Assembly: GCA_022925895.1 (NCBI GenBank)
Contig: JAKSYS010000005.1
Coordinates: 248,001 to 312,000, forward strand
Direction: 5' to 3'
DNA from: Fragilaria crotonensis
Lineage: Eukaryota > Bacillariophyta > Fragilariophyceae > Fragilariales > Fragilariaceae
DNA: 64,000 nucleotides
Shown: one piece after another, positions 42,943 through 53,940 of the stretch
Position numbering within the stretch: position 1 is the first letter of the stretch
Layout of the letters: every line of letters starts with the position of its first letter
Notes under the pieces: generated by a model
Databases searched by the model: none
What the model was told of the DNA's origin: nothing
What the model saw: only the letters and a program-made list of their open reading frames with translations
Translations under genes and position numbers: made by a program

Positions 42943-43957
42943 ATGCTCCAGCGCTTACCGATCAAACAGCCTCACCACACTGCATGGCTACGGCATGCCT
43001 CCTTGATCATGTCGCGCAAGGCCAGTTACTATTCCAGACTCGTCATTGGAGCAGGGGCTCTTTCCTGTGCGACAGCGTTTGCATTCTACCGTGAGCGCGT
43101 GTTCTCGAGCCAAGTTGAGAGGCAGCATCCGTTGTTTGCAGCGGCACGCACCTATCAAACACCCGCAGATATCTACTATCAAAAGCACAAGTACATTCCT
43201 GCTCCAAAAACATACATACCGTCCTGACCCGGCAAGATGTGCCAAAGGAAAGTAGCGGCGTTCTTGTGGTGGGCGACGTGCATGGTTGTTCCACGAACTG
43301 CAACAATTGCATCAATTGGCAGTGGCAGCGAACGACAACCGGCAGTTTGAATACGTTATTCTTGTTGGAGATTTGGTCAACAAGGGGCCTCATTCCGCTG
43401 AAGTTGTTCAGTTTGTACAAGAGCAAGATCGATGGTTGTCTGTGAGGGGCAATCACGATAATGCAGCCCTCGTTGGGGTGTTGTCGGAGGAAAAACGAGT
43501 CAGTGACAGCAGATACGCTTGGGTCAACGACTTGACAGATCAGGATGTAGCCTGGCTCGCCGATCTACCGTATACGATCCGTATTCCGGCCTCGTACTGG
43601 AAGAATCAAGAATTAAGTAATGATGTTCTCATCGTCCATGCAGGATTGGTTCCTGGGGTTGCATTGAAAGATCAAACCTTTGAATCGATGGTGACAATTC
43701 GCCAGGTGTCTCCTTCCTCTGTCAATGGGCGACTTCTTTGGTCTACACTTTGGAAGGGTCCAGAGCACGTAATTTTTGGCCACGACGCGAAAAGTGGCCT
43801 GCAGCAACACGACTTCGCGACCGGATTGGACACTGGCTGCTGTTATGGGAAGCAATTAACCGGTATATTGCTACCGCAACGACAACTTGTGAGTGTCCAA
43901 GCTCGTGAGGTATACAGTCCGATTGTTGAAAAGTCAAAATACAATATAGAAACCTAA
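42943..43957 (+). CDS. ApaH-like calcineurin-type phosphoesterase, membrane-anchored, with two frame breaks
   Basis: Metal-dependent phosphatase of the ApaH/ALPH type (dinucleoside tetraphosphate or phosphoprotein substrate). An N-terminal helix (LVIGAGALSCATAFAFY) suggests a signal anchor. The catalytic motifs GDVHGC, GDLVNKGP, GNHD, VHAGLVPG and FGHDA are all present, followed by the ApaH-type GLDTGCCYGKQLTG. The frame changes twice: near 43220 in KTYIPS to LTRQDVPKES, and at 43285 right after GDVHGC, where a T run seems one base short of FHELQQL. Each equals one missing base, in homopolymer context, so assembly error is more likely than decay. Confidence 0.85.
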
Positions 43958-44028
43958 GTTTTTCTCAATGATGTACCCTTAGCATTGTGACAAGGTGTCG
44001 TCTTCATTTGGATTCAAGACCGCCGTAC

Positions 44029-45033
44029 CTATTGCGTCGCAGCCGTCGGCTGAGTTTCACTGTCTTCGAGCTCCTGCAACATGGTAGGATCTGGGGCCTC
44101 ACCTAGAATTTCGGAACAAAAGAAAATAATTTGACGACGACCAACCTCGAGTGCAGCCCGAGGGCCCATGGTGTACATCGCGACGTCGTCCGTTTCAGAT
44201 GTGTCGTCGGCCTTGATCTTGACAAGATAGTCCATAGCCACAAACTTTTCCATCAAGAAATCGACGTTTGGGGTCGTGCCATCAGCGGAAGTAATTCCTT
44301 GAGAGGGAAGAAGTTTTCGATTCGTCACGGATGGCGGATCCTGAGGTAAATTTTCGTCCAACGTATGAAGGAGTCGATAGAGATCAAGGTCAGTAATCCA
44401 GCGCATGGTGGCAGGGGATCCAGGACGCGGATTGCCCTTGCAAAAACATAAGGCCAAAATGACCATCAATAGACCCTTTTCTACTGCAGAATCACTGTGA
44501 ACCGAATGAATCGCCTTGCTGTGACGTCCCTCTTCGTCTTCGGGTATACTATTGACGCAATAGTAGCGATCGTCGTACTTTTTGGGCAATGTCATGAACT
44601 GCGGCGGTTTGACCAGGTCCAATCCAAAGACGTTCTGAAGATTTGACTGGACTTGTTCCCAGACTGCCGTTGAGATACGCGAACTGGGAGGAATGCCCGC
44701 CATCTTGGTGCATTTGAGTCGATCGATTGGCTCTCCGGCGAACGCACGAAATAGCACCAGTCGCGACAAATCGACAATGATTTTCTGACGTTGATCGGGA
44801 GTAATCCTTTCCATCAAGTTCTGACGCTCAGATTCCTTAGCAACCGGAAATGATTGGGACTTTTCAGGATCGCATTGCTGAGTGAAAGTCAAGGTATCCT
44901 CGTCTCGGTCGTCTTCATCACGAATAACTCTTGCAGCCTTTCGTGTCCCTTCGTCGAGTGCTAATTCATCTACTTCGTCGTCATTGTCAATGGATTCACG
45001 GGCCTTTCGTCGGGATGATTCACGAGGCATCAT
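44029..45033 (-). CDS. NSE3: MAGE-domain protein, probable NSE3 of the SMC5/6 complex
   Basis: NSE3 binds DNA and the NSE1 RING protein in SMC5/6, which acts in recombination repair. The MAGE homology domain spans about residues 85-310: LSRLVLFRAFAGEPIDRLKC, the winged-helix part NVFGLDLVKPP, LLMVILALCFCKGNP, RWITDLDLYRLLHTLD, NVDFLMEKFVAMDYLVKIK, and MGPRAALEVGRRQIIFFCSEILGE, the strongest signature. The N-terminus is an acidic/basic region with KARES and DEVDE. Only one MAGE gene is usual outside animals, supporting the NSE3 identity. Confidence 0.82.
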   Translation of the reverse strand: MMPRESSRRKARESIDNDDEVDELALDEGTRKAARVIRDEDDRDEDTLTFTQQCDPEKSQSFPVAKESERQNLMERITPDQRQKIIVDLSRLVLFRAFAGEPIDRLKCTKMAGIPPSSRISTAVWEQVQSNLQNVFGLDLVKPPQFMTLPKKYDDRYYCVNSIPEDEEGRHSKAIHSVHSDSAVEKGLLMVILALCFCKGNPRPGSPATMRWITDLDLYRLLHTLDENLPQDPPSVTNRKLLPSQGITSADGTTPNVDFLMEKFVAMDYLVKIKADDTSETDDVAMYTMGPRAALEVGRRQIIFFCSEILGEAPDPTMLQELEDSETQPTAATQ

Positions 45034-45748
45034 ACAAGGAGAATTGAGGGAGTGTGATCAGAGGTCAGGGTTAGCGAGGAGGCCCGCAAGGAAACCCGTC
45101 GTAGAGTCGTAGTGGTGGTGGTCGGTGATCGGTATTCGCGGGTAGTACAACGTACAACGTACAACGTACAACGTAAAACGCAGTACTAGTACCTGGTACA
45201 ATACACGAGTACTTGTACTCACGAGTTCTCCTTTGAATATGGCGCGAGAAAAATGTTGACATTTTGGTGATCGCCTGATGTTGACTTCGTTGTGCTCAAC
45301 CCAGACCCCAGACACAACATAACACATAACAGATTACAGGCACTAAAAAAGCAGAGATGAATTGTGATTATCATACTACACGTCATAGTAGCCAAGAATT
45401 CTCCACTGTAGCACTTGTGTACAAGAACAGTTACCTGTTAGCCTTCCAAGTGCATTGCAACATGGCAAGAATACTGAATGGTAATGCAATTTACCCTCGT
45501 TCTATCCGCAGTTGATATGATACCAGAAACTGACACCCTACATACGCAAAAGCTGGTGCATGTACTACGGATGCATTGTTTCAGCCTTTTTATTGTCTGA
45601 GGAAAGCCATTCCAAACATCCTCCCTAACGGGCACTTTCTTTTATTCTTTACGTTGATTTATGGATGCGTATACACAATTATGACCAGATAGCAGCAACA
45701 CTTGACGAAAAACCAAGGCTTTGGTGTTGCCCAAATCGTTATGCAACA
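45034..45748. other. Intergenic, with 7-bp tandem repeat
   Basis: Upstream of NSE3. A five-unit array of GTACAAC (last unit GTAAAAC) occupies 45145-45179. No gene. Confidence 0.5.
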
Positions 45749-47316
45749 TTAAACGTCGACCAACGATTGAATTTCGCCTCTTGGTTTTGCTCCCAGGACA
45801 GGAGCCGAACTGTAGTTGGAAAAGTTGAGGTGCGAGTTGTCAACTCCGTCACTTTCTCCTTCATCAGTCGTGTATCCTTCTGAAAGAAGGATGCTCGAAC
45901 CTCTATCATTCGTAGATGAGCCTTCGACACTTTCCAAAATGACACTCATGTCAGCCTGACCATCGTCCAGTCGGTATGCGGCAGGAAGCATCTTGCTAAA
46001 GGGCGAGAGCGTTTCGTTATCCTCGATGGATCCACTATCCATGGTGTCAATATTCAGGACAGCTTGAGAAGCTTCCTTCGCTACTGTGACTTCCGACTCG
46101 CCGCTGATCAAATTGTCTCGGTTGGCACGACGTTCTTTGTGGCAACGAAACCAGAAGGCAACTCCAATGGAAACAACAAAGGCCACACCCGCAAACGCAA
46201 AAGAACAATTGAACGACTGCTCAACGCGCTGTTTGAATCAGGAGCACTGACGCGACCTGTGTCACCAGGATTCCCAGTATTGACTTCTGATGCTGGTTTT
46301 TCAATGTCCGGCCCAAGGTATTTGGTCGCAAACAATCCGGGAATGACAATAACCGAGTCGAGATAGTTCTTGACCTACCCGAACATCGAATCCAGCTGCG
46401 GTGCGATCACCTCCAGAACCAACGAAGTACCTCATCTGACCTTCGACAACGCGACACGTATTTCTCTTAAAAGTGGCCCCACAGAAGCCTAGAAAGAGGA
46501 AGGTTAGGAAAGGGGTCAGGACACCACACAGGCGGGCATTTCTCGTACCTGTAGTATCTACTTGATCTACAGGGTTTGAGTCAAGCAACAAGGCCAACAT
46601 CATCTGTCAAGTACCTCCTGAAAACTGAGCAACATCGCACGGCAATAAAACCATGGCAATGTGACTGTTCATCATGGGTTCCAAAGCTGCAATAAGGTCT
46701 GTGATGTCATAGTTTGACTCGTATTCCATAGCGTAACGAAACGATATCTCATCCACAGAATCGTAGGCTGTTTCACAATCAATGACAGTGGTTTTGTTCG
46801 CCGTAGCGATGGGCTTGTTGTAGAAGCTATGGTCGGAGACTCTGGAAGTTGGTGCTGGAGTCGTTGGGGAGGCTGATGTTGGGGCAGGAGTTGTAGGCGA
46901 GGCTGAGGTTGCGGCTCGTGTCGTGGCGAGGGGGAAGTTGGGGTACCAGTGACTGGAGAACCCGAAACAGGTGCCTTCGTGGTGAGCGCCGAAGAGGATG
47001 GCACCAGTGTAGGAGCAGCAGTGACAGGTGAAGCGGTCACGTTTACACCAGCAGTTGGTGAGGCGGTCACGGGAAGCAGTCGGGGATGCAACCGACGACG
47101 GCGAGTCCACCGCAGCATCTTCTTTGCCTTCTCCGCTGCTAGTTGATACAAGTCCTGAAGGCTCCCGTCAAAACTGAGATCCTTGGTATCAATTTCAAAT
47201 CCCAGGTCTCGTTTCGCTGAGGACTGCCGATTTGCAATGATCCGATAGCCACCATGCTCCAACGCGAATGTACCACCAATCAATGCCCATAGGGACAATG
47301 CGTGTCTGACGGTCAT
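45749..47316 (-). CDS. Predicted type I cell-surface protein, Pro/Thr/Ser-rich ectodomain (three exons, one frame break)
   Basis: Exon 1 is 47316-46615, exon 2 is 46488-46379, exon 3 is 46228-45749. The introns (126 and 150 bases) start GTACTT and GTAGGT and keep phase. A signal peptide (HALSLWALIGGTFA) is followed by a basic region, then a TASPT/PAPTS-rich mucin-like segment (ASPTTPAPTS twice). A Cys-containing membrane-proximal region follows (CDVAQFSGGFCGATFKR, RNTCRVVEGQMRYF). One helix (AFAGVAFVVSIGVAFWF) leads to an acidic cytoplasmic tail of about 115 residues. The reading frame changes at a five-C run (46930-46934), equal to one missing base. The function is unknown; wall adhesion or sensing is a guess. 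Confidence 0.6.
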
Positions 47317-48072
47317 GGATATGGATGCAATTGCCTGGCTTCTGAGTTCTTGTCAGCGGTAAAACACCAAGATGATCGACTCTATCAAGAATGATGCGCT
47401 ACAGTACACGACCTTTCAAACCTTTTTGAGCCTCTAATACAAGGGCATGTTGCTGTTTTTAACTTGAAACATCCGTTGTTTTTTGTACAGTGATAAATTT
47501 GAATCTGAACATACCAGGTTCTACGTGAAAGAGGACGTTATCAAACGAGTACGGTAGTTGAGGTGCGCGCGCCTTTAACGGTTTTTCTTGTCTGTCTTGG
47601 AGATTGGTTTCCCATTCATTTGAATTCTCCAGCAGGAGATGCTGCTGGGTTCTGGGTGTTCATCTCAAGACCCAATCCGAATGTATTTTAACTTTCTATG
47701 CATACAGCCTACAGCCAGAGAATACATGATTTGTCAGGTTTCGGCACACCAACGTGATATCCGCTGTTCTTCACTGGTTCCAGATTTATCACAACGCTTG
47801 AGTGCTTGCACATTGTATAAATTGCATCCGTAATAGTACTGGTACCACCTCCATCTCAGCTACACTACATTGGTTGAATACTACCTCATAAATTGCTAGC
47901 TGTTGACACGCAACACTAGGAACAGTACTTCTCGTTTTTCTTCATTCTGACGTTGACGAAGTTTGGTAGTTGCATGCAACGTCGATTGTGAAGAAAATAG
48001 TGTGTTCTCGTCGAGCACATCGATTCTGGCGAAGCCGAACTTGTTCCATAACGTTGCCTCAACAGAAAGAAC
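47317..48072. other. Divergent intergenic region
   Basis: Holds the upstream sequences of the surface protein (minus) and the RING E3 (plus). No gene is supported. Confidence 0.4.
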
Positions 48073-49344
48073 ATGGACTCAGCAATTTTGGTTGCTGGCG
48101 ATGAAAGGGTGCATCTCCTTAGCGAAGCTGAAGGAATCAATTATGGCACCAATCATCAACAACGTCCAGGGCCAGAGGCTGATGAAGAAAATCCCGGCCT
48201 GGAAGAACCCGCCGAAAGAGAGAACGAACGAGAAGTTATGGTTGAACGCCTCACGGGAAGACTGCGATGTCTTTTTTCAGCAATCACATGGCCCATTGTT
48301 CCTCTAGGAACACTTGTGACATTATGCCTCGTTTGGGTCATGTATTCAGCATTTGTGATGGATGTCAAGTCCTCGTGTTCACATCCACTGCATGTCTATG
48401 CACTCGCCTCCATGTGCTTCCTCCTCTACGCACCACATCATTCGCAAATTCGATCCTTTCTATTTCGATACTCACGCGAACGTGATGGTCCTATACGGCC
48501 AACACGAGTCCGCCTGTACGACCAACTCTTTCATACATTGTGCATTCTATACGTGTACGGCGGCGTCACTTTAATGCAAGGCTGCAAACAGGATTTTGGG
48601 GTAAAACACGATGATTTCGATAATCCCACTGCTGCTTCGCACAATCAGACTTCTACCGACGGATTCGCAAATACATGCGACTCAACCTGTCCTCACTTGT
48701 ATTCAGCTCTGGATGTGTACATTACAATGCTCGAACTCTTTACACTATCCCTCATACTACCCTTGCTATTCCTCCCGTGCATATACTTGTGGATCTTGCG
48801 ACGCGCCTCGAGTGAAGCCGACAACTTTTGGCACGAATCGTTGGAGGACAGCGATGATTTGTTTGGACGCCGCCCGCCTCGTCTCACAGCGCAAGAATTG
48901 ATGGAGTCGTTGGAGCCTGTCACGTTGGTGCGACAGGGGGACCGTTTGGTGCTGTTAGGGAGGAGATTGTCCTCGTCAACAACAACAGCGGCGTCCTTGT
49001 GCTTGTTTGAGTCTCCCGATGTTGTCAAGGAATGTTGCATTTGTATGTCGGATTTCAAAGTTCAAGAACAAGAAAGTGACGATGCTGCCGCATCCGCACC
49101 ACCGCTGGACGCCGACGCCATTGTGCGTACAAAGTGTGGTCATGTCTTCCACGCCACGTGCTTGCGTGGTTGGGTGGGTGGACGATGGGAGCCTCTCGAC
49201 CGGCGTCGACGAAGTCGACAGACATGCTGTCCCCTGTGTCGAGAAGACTTGCAGCCGTCAGCAGCTGGAAGACATACTGCAGTAAGACCGACGGCACAAA
49301 GCAGTGTCGACCCGGAGGCTGCATCTCAGCCAGATCGTGTATGA
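48073..49344 (+). CDS. Multi-pass membrane RING-H2 E3 ubiquitin ligase
   Basis: 423 codons. Four hydrophobic segments fall at about 73-96, 106-120, 150-170 and 214-242. The RING is at 321-392: CCICMSDF, then an inserted acidic/Ala loop, CGHVFHATCLRGWV, and CCPLCRED, giving the C3H2C3 ligand order. The loop between the first and second metal pairs is longer than usual. The N-terminus is acidic and cytosolic, and a Cys-rich lumenal loop (CDSTCPHL) precedes the last helix. The protein likely acts in ER or endosomal protein degradation. Confidence 0.85.
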   Translation: MDSAILVAGDERVHLLSEAEGINYGTNHQQRPGPEADEENPGLEEPAERENEREVMVERLTGRLRCLFSAITWPIVPLGTLVTLCLVWVMYSAFVMDVKSSCSHPLHVYALASMCFLLYAPHHSQIRSFLFRYSRERDGPIRPTRVRLYDQLFHTLCILYVYGGVTLMQGCKQDFGVKHDDFDNPTAASHNQTSTDGFANTCDSTCPHLYSALDVYITMLELFTLSLILPLLFLPCIYLWILRRASSEADNFWHESLEDSDDLFGRRPPRLTAQELMESLEPVTLVRQGDRLVLLGRRLSSSTTTAASLCLFESPDVVKECCICMSDFKVQEQESDDAAASAPPLDADAIVRTKCGHVFHATCLRGWVGGRWEPLDRRRRSRQTCCPLCREDLQPSAAGRHTAVRPTAQSSVDPEAASQPDRV

Positions 49345-49840
49345 ATGTATCTGAGTACAAATATATCATTGGAGTTGAGAAATCGAAGTTGGTTTTTTTC
49401 GTACTGTTAATCCTAATGATCAAATAAATTAATGACACGAAGAGCATTCCATCACGTCATGTTTGGCCATTGGTGCGGCGCGGCTGTGTGCCGGCATAAA
49501 CTTGATGTCCGCTGGGTTATCAACATTTAGTCTACACCAGTAGCCCTGATTGCATCAGTGAAGCTCGCCAATTAGTCGAAATGATCTGCAAGCCTGCTCT
49601 TTACGGTGTACTCCGTACAACTGAATTAGGGAGGAAATTCTGCACTTTGATCCTTAAGGTAGCGCGAACCTATCGCAATGATAGAACTAGAGCGTAGGCG
49701 AGTTTCGTCCTTGTGCCATAGTGTTACCCTTGATTGGTTAGCGATTCTCTTTAAACATCTTTGCAGACTTCTTTATGCCACGGCTAGAACTCCGAACTAT
49801 TAATACCGGCAATTGATCCGAGGAGACAAAGCCTTTCACG
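49345..49840. other. Intergenic, no gene seen
   Basis: The 3' regions of the convergent RING and phospholipase genes meet here. Confidence 0.4.
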
Positions 49841-50557
49841 TCATTGCGAACATTTTTTCTGTTGGGCGACCGTACATTTGTCTCTACTGTCTTTGCAGTA
49901 GAAAGTACCTCCTTTGCCTACGGCTGTGTAAAACACATTAGCCAACAGTTGGCACGTAGATACGCCCTTGCATTGTGCGTACATGTTGTTTTTGAACTCA
50001 GCGTCGCATTGTGAGCGTGTTTTGCTACAACCAGCATAGCACACATCATGAATATTGCAAGAGTCTTCAAACCCGCTGACAGAGTCGGCAATGTCCATGA
50101 GCCAAGGGGGGAACAACGCACTTGGTCCGCAACCACCCCAGCTCACATCACCGCAGAAAGCTTCGTTGGCAGTGACTTTTACGGTCCCAAAGTTGGCTAC
50201 TTTGGTTTGGTCGTGATTGTTCTTGGTTGCCGTCTTCTTCGGGGCAATGCATTCTTCGGATACTTCGCAATAGATGTCTGGATTTGACAAGATACAGCCG
50301 TCCCATCTATTCCGGCAGTTCCAAATACTGGTGATTTTGGTCTGGTAAGTAAGTTTGACGCATCCTTGGCTGTCGGTGGTTCCTTGTGTCATAAAATCGT
50401 CGTTGTTCACATCGTCGTCAAAGCACTCCACAAGGGCGCCTGGAACAGGTTTGCCGGCCATCTTGACGCAGAGCTTGATCGTCCCAGCATCAACAAAGGA
50501 CGACATGGCGAAAATGGACGCCAGGAACACAATTATTCGCCCAGCTTTCATTTTCAT
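49841..50557 (-). CDS. Secreted phospholipase A2-like protein with N-terminal beta-sandwich-like domain
   Basis: A signal peptide (RIIVFLASIFAMSSFVDA) ends near residue 24. Residues about 26-105 resemble a transthyretin-like/carboxypeptidase-regulatory fold (IKLCVKMAGKPVPGALVECFDDD...TDSQGCVKLTY). Residues about 130-238 are phospholipase A2-like: Ca-loop-like WGGCGPSALFPPWL, then CNIHDVCYAGCSKTRSQCDAEF with catalytic His170-Asp171. About 20 Cys indicate many disulfides. PLA2 cleaves the sn-2 acyl chain of phospholipids. The mature protein could be secreted or vacuolar. The fusion of the two parts is unusual. Confidence 0.8.
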   Translation of the reverse strand: MKMKAGRIIVFLASIFAMSSFVDAGTIKLCVKMAGKPVPGALVECFDDDVNNDDFMTQGTTDSQGCVKLTYQTKITSIWNCRNRWDGCILSNPDIYCEVSEECIAPKKTATKNNHDQTKVANFGTVKVTANEAFCGDVSWGGCGPSALFPPWLMDIADSVSGFEDSCNIHDVCYAGCSKTRSQCDAEFKNNMYAQCKGVSTCQLLANVFYTAVGKGGTFYCKDSRDKCTVAQQKKCSQ

Positions 50558-51825
50558 ATCTTTCTACTCGGAGTACTATATAAACAATATTCACTGTGAT
50601 ACGTTAAAGAGGTTAGAGCGGCGAATTGCGAAATCTTCACATGAAACAACGAACTTTGTAGGTGTCTCACATCTTGTGCTCGCGTCGTCGTCAAATTCTT
50701 CACTGCTTTGAGCGGTGGAAAGATTAAATATCTAATTTGTGAGTTCGTTGCTTGTCTGTGGTTGTGAAACTTGTGAACGATGTGTGGAGTAATCTTGTTC
50801 ACTGCTGACACACGTAAGGGGATGTTGGTTGAAATAAGGGACTCAAGACTCACGACTCATCCAAGAGGTGAATGTCCAGACTGCAGTACTAAAGGTACCA
50901 GGAAGTGGTACCGTAAGCTGTAAGCACACCGCGCAACGACTTCGAGACTCCGAGTATGCAGAACTTCGCATTCGTCTGTTTTCGTATATTTATTTCGCAC
51001 ATATAGCGAGTATGTACTGTATCTGTTTTTGAAACTTCAGGAAAACGCTTGATGCCCATATGTACTGTAGATTTGTCCCGTCGTAGTCGTGCTTGTCGTC
51101 CCATTTTTAACGCCTTTCCATGGATAACTACGAATACTCGTTTTCCAACGACCTTCAACAGATTCAATATAAAATATCAATATATTTCGTTTTTGTAATT
51201 CAAGCACCATGACACGCGACACGCGACACGTGATCATAGAGTAGCTACGTAGGTCTCCAGTACTCCTATAGTAGTAGAGAAGAGAAACGATTCCTGAAAG
51301 ACAGTTTGAAAATACTCTCTACGGAGTACCAGGTAGAAATCATACGCGTAGTATACCTTGTTATCGAAGGCACTTACGACTATTTCAACTTTGCCCCACG
51401 AAGGGATGGAGGATCTCCTTTTGTTCCTCTTAATCCCATCCCATATGGGTGTATGGACGATTGCTGGTATTTTGGTAGGTTGTGTGAAAGTGATTGCTGT
51501 GTGAGTGCTTCCGTGAAACATGGGTGTTCTTGATGTTTGCTACATGTAGTGAATTGCTCGCTCATACAATGGCTTTGCCTAGTTTCATCAAAATATGAAG
51601 TGCAGTGCCTTGGCAAAAAACAAGCGTTTCATGAATTTGCAAGTTTGAGATGGGTGCATTGATGTGATGTATTTTGTTGCTAGTAGTTTGAGGTGCGGGC
51701 ATGATATTTAGGTAAATTTCTGATCAAGGACCTACAGGTCAATGCAAGAACTTTAGCACATAAGGGTGGTGCCCAACCAGGTACTGTAGTACTAGCTAGT
51801 GGATCACAAAGCAATATGATGGTAC
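50558..51825. other. Intergenic, no gene seen
   Basis: Several 65-95-codon openings are present but none has a domain. GTAC words cluster at 50885-50910 and 51250-51340. It runs to the left target duplication of the LINE. Confidence 0.4.
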
Positions 51826-51840
51826 TGGTGTTGGGCATTA

Positions 51841-52992
51841 GCGACAATACACACAAACCCGACACAAATGGCCCGCCAAGGTATGGGACACAATCGATAT
51901 GACAGCGTTTGGGAGGAACCTCAAGGCAATCCAACTCAACCACCAACCCGCACATCTGAAGTTTATACACAACCAACTGCCCCTCGGAGACCGACTGTAT
52001 CAACGATCGCCAGTGAAAGACCCTCATTTGAAACTTTGTCCCCTGTGTAAAGAACAGGAAGAGAACATCCATCATTTCTTGCACTGTCACAAAAATCCAA
52101 ATCGCGAGAAGAGCATCAAACTCATGGTCAAAACCATTCTCAAGGATGAACACCCAAGCCGTCCAGCGTTCGCCTCCTGTTTAGAACAATATCTCCAAAG
52201 CCCTGGTCAACCGATTCAATTCCACAACGCGAAATTTCCCGAACACCTCTACGAAACTCTACATGAGGAGGCAATCGAGGAACAAACGCTTATCGGCTGG
52301 CACCACCTCCTTCTGGGATATACATCAAAGAAGTGGCTGCTCCTGGCCTCCATGGACACCCCAAAGTTAGGACAGATAAATTTATCGGCAGGACGCAGCA
52401 GAACGCACGTGGCACTCGGCGCCATAACTTGCATGGTACGAGACCTCTGGCTCGGACGAAACGAGATACTACACCAGCATCAAGACGACAAAGACCAAAC
52501 AATTTACTCCATGGAATCCGCAGAGCTCCGGCACTACCACTCCAACCCAACTCTCGTTCCGACCTCCGATCAACACTACTGCCGCAACATCACCCTCAAC
52601 AAACTACTCAAAAGCCGGCCCTCAGTTCGTCGACGTTGGCTCAAACGCGTAAAAACGGCAAGGGCCGCATATCTCAAGGACGGCCAAAACCAACAACTGG
52701 TAACCAGATACATGACACCTCTCCCCTCGACGCAGAACTTAATCCACACTCCAAGGACACAACGACTGCAGCACAAACCAGCAAACAGAGACACAAGAAC
52801 CACACACACGAACACAGCACAACAGCGCATGACGGAATTTTTTCCCGGTCGACCCCCAGACAACTCACATACAACAACCCAAAATCCTCCGCCCTCTCAA
52901 ATTTAGAGAGATGCCAAGGTTGGGTACCGAGTGCGACCTTGGAAAAGTTCCTACTAGAGGTAAACCTATATAATTTGTTTTACATTTTTTTT
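51841..52992 (+). mobile_element. 5'-truncated non-LTR retrotransposon (LINE), 1,152 bp
   Basis: A 15-base direct repeat TGGTGTTGGGCATTA flanks it (51826-51840 and 52993-53007), as made by target-primed insertion. The 3' end is an eight- to nine-T run. Inside, one frame (51899-52906) encodes 335 residues of the C-terminal tail of a reverse-transcriptase polyprotein: FIHNQLPLGDRL, the zinc-binding CPLCKEQEENIHHFLHC, and a basic tail. The RT and endonuclease parts are absent, so this is a dead 5'-truncated copy. The intact frame and perfect duplication suggest it is young. Clade not assigned. Confidence 0.8.
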
Positions 52993-53007
52993 TGGTGTTG
53001 GGCATTA

Positions 53008-53940
53008 AAACATGTTGGAATGGAAAATCTGTTTGTGATGATGATACATTTGAGTGCCCAGAGCTTAAATCAAGATTTCAAAAACTGGTACAAATAGCCT
53101 GTAATCATGTGAACAAGAATACAATATTCATTGGCAGCAAGGCTATAGAGGAGACCTAACAGCAGGACAAATGGTGAAAGTACTGTACTACCAGATGCAG
53201 ATTGGCCATCAATGTAACAAAACATGGGAAATTCCAATGCAAGAGCCCTTGGTTTCCAGTGAAGCAGTGCTGAAACTGTATGCTCTAAGAACAATTGACA
53301 CCAGGATGGAATCTACCTGAAATTCAATCTTTTTTAGAAATGAGATCATCATTCCATCATCCATGACCAGTAGATTTGGTAAGCAAATTATGTTAGTGCA
53401 GCAATTTCATTCTTAAGCAAATTTTTGTGTCCGCAAGCAATTTTTTGCAGTTGTCATCAGCAGCACGATAATCAAGCGGGCAGGTCCAGTTTTTCGCCAG
53501 CCAGATTTCGATCGGAATCGGAAATGGTTTCGCTCCCGGCGGGCGCGTTTTTTCCTTTCTGTATTCACGACTTCTACTACAAGGTATGTCATATACATAC
53601 CGGTAGACGGCCCCTTAGGCTATGATATGCATATATGAGAATCTATATCTATATGAATTCACAATTCACGCTACTAAGTAGCGACGCTGTATGTCATAGA
53701 TTGTGCTGATTTGGATTCCTCCTCCGAGTACTGGACTACTTGCAACACGTACTGTAGTACGAGTATGTGTTTTTTGTTAACACACAATTTGAAGTCTACA
53801 TACACTGACGATTGATGAACAAGGCCTCTGGCAACTGCTACCAGTACTAGAGTAGGCATAGCCTTCTCAAGCTCGGCACTGCTTCCCTCCTCCATTCTTG
53901 CGTGCTTCTAATCGAATTATTGTCGTTCTATCGTGCAATC
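53008..53940. other. Intergenic, no gene seen
   Basis: No supported gene; an AT-rich stretch follows the LINE, then upstream sequence of the GT90 gene. Confidence 0.4.

Noticed and set aside
49345-49840. tRNA gene in this or other gaps
   Set aside because: I looked for the conserved T-loop and acceptor pairing by eye here and elsewhere and found none convincing; tRNAscan-SE would settle it.
51899-52906. LTR-type element
   Set aside because: No long terminal repeats at the flanks; a 15-bp target duplication and T-run tail fit a LINE.
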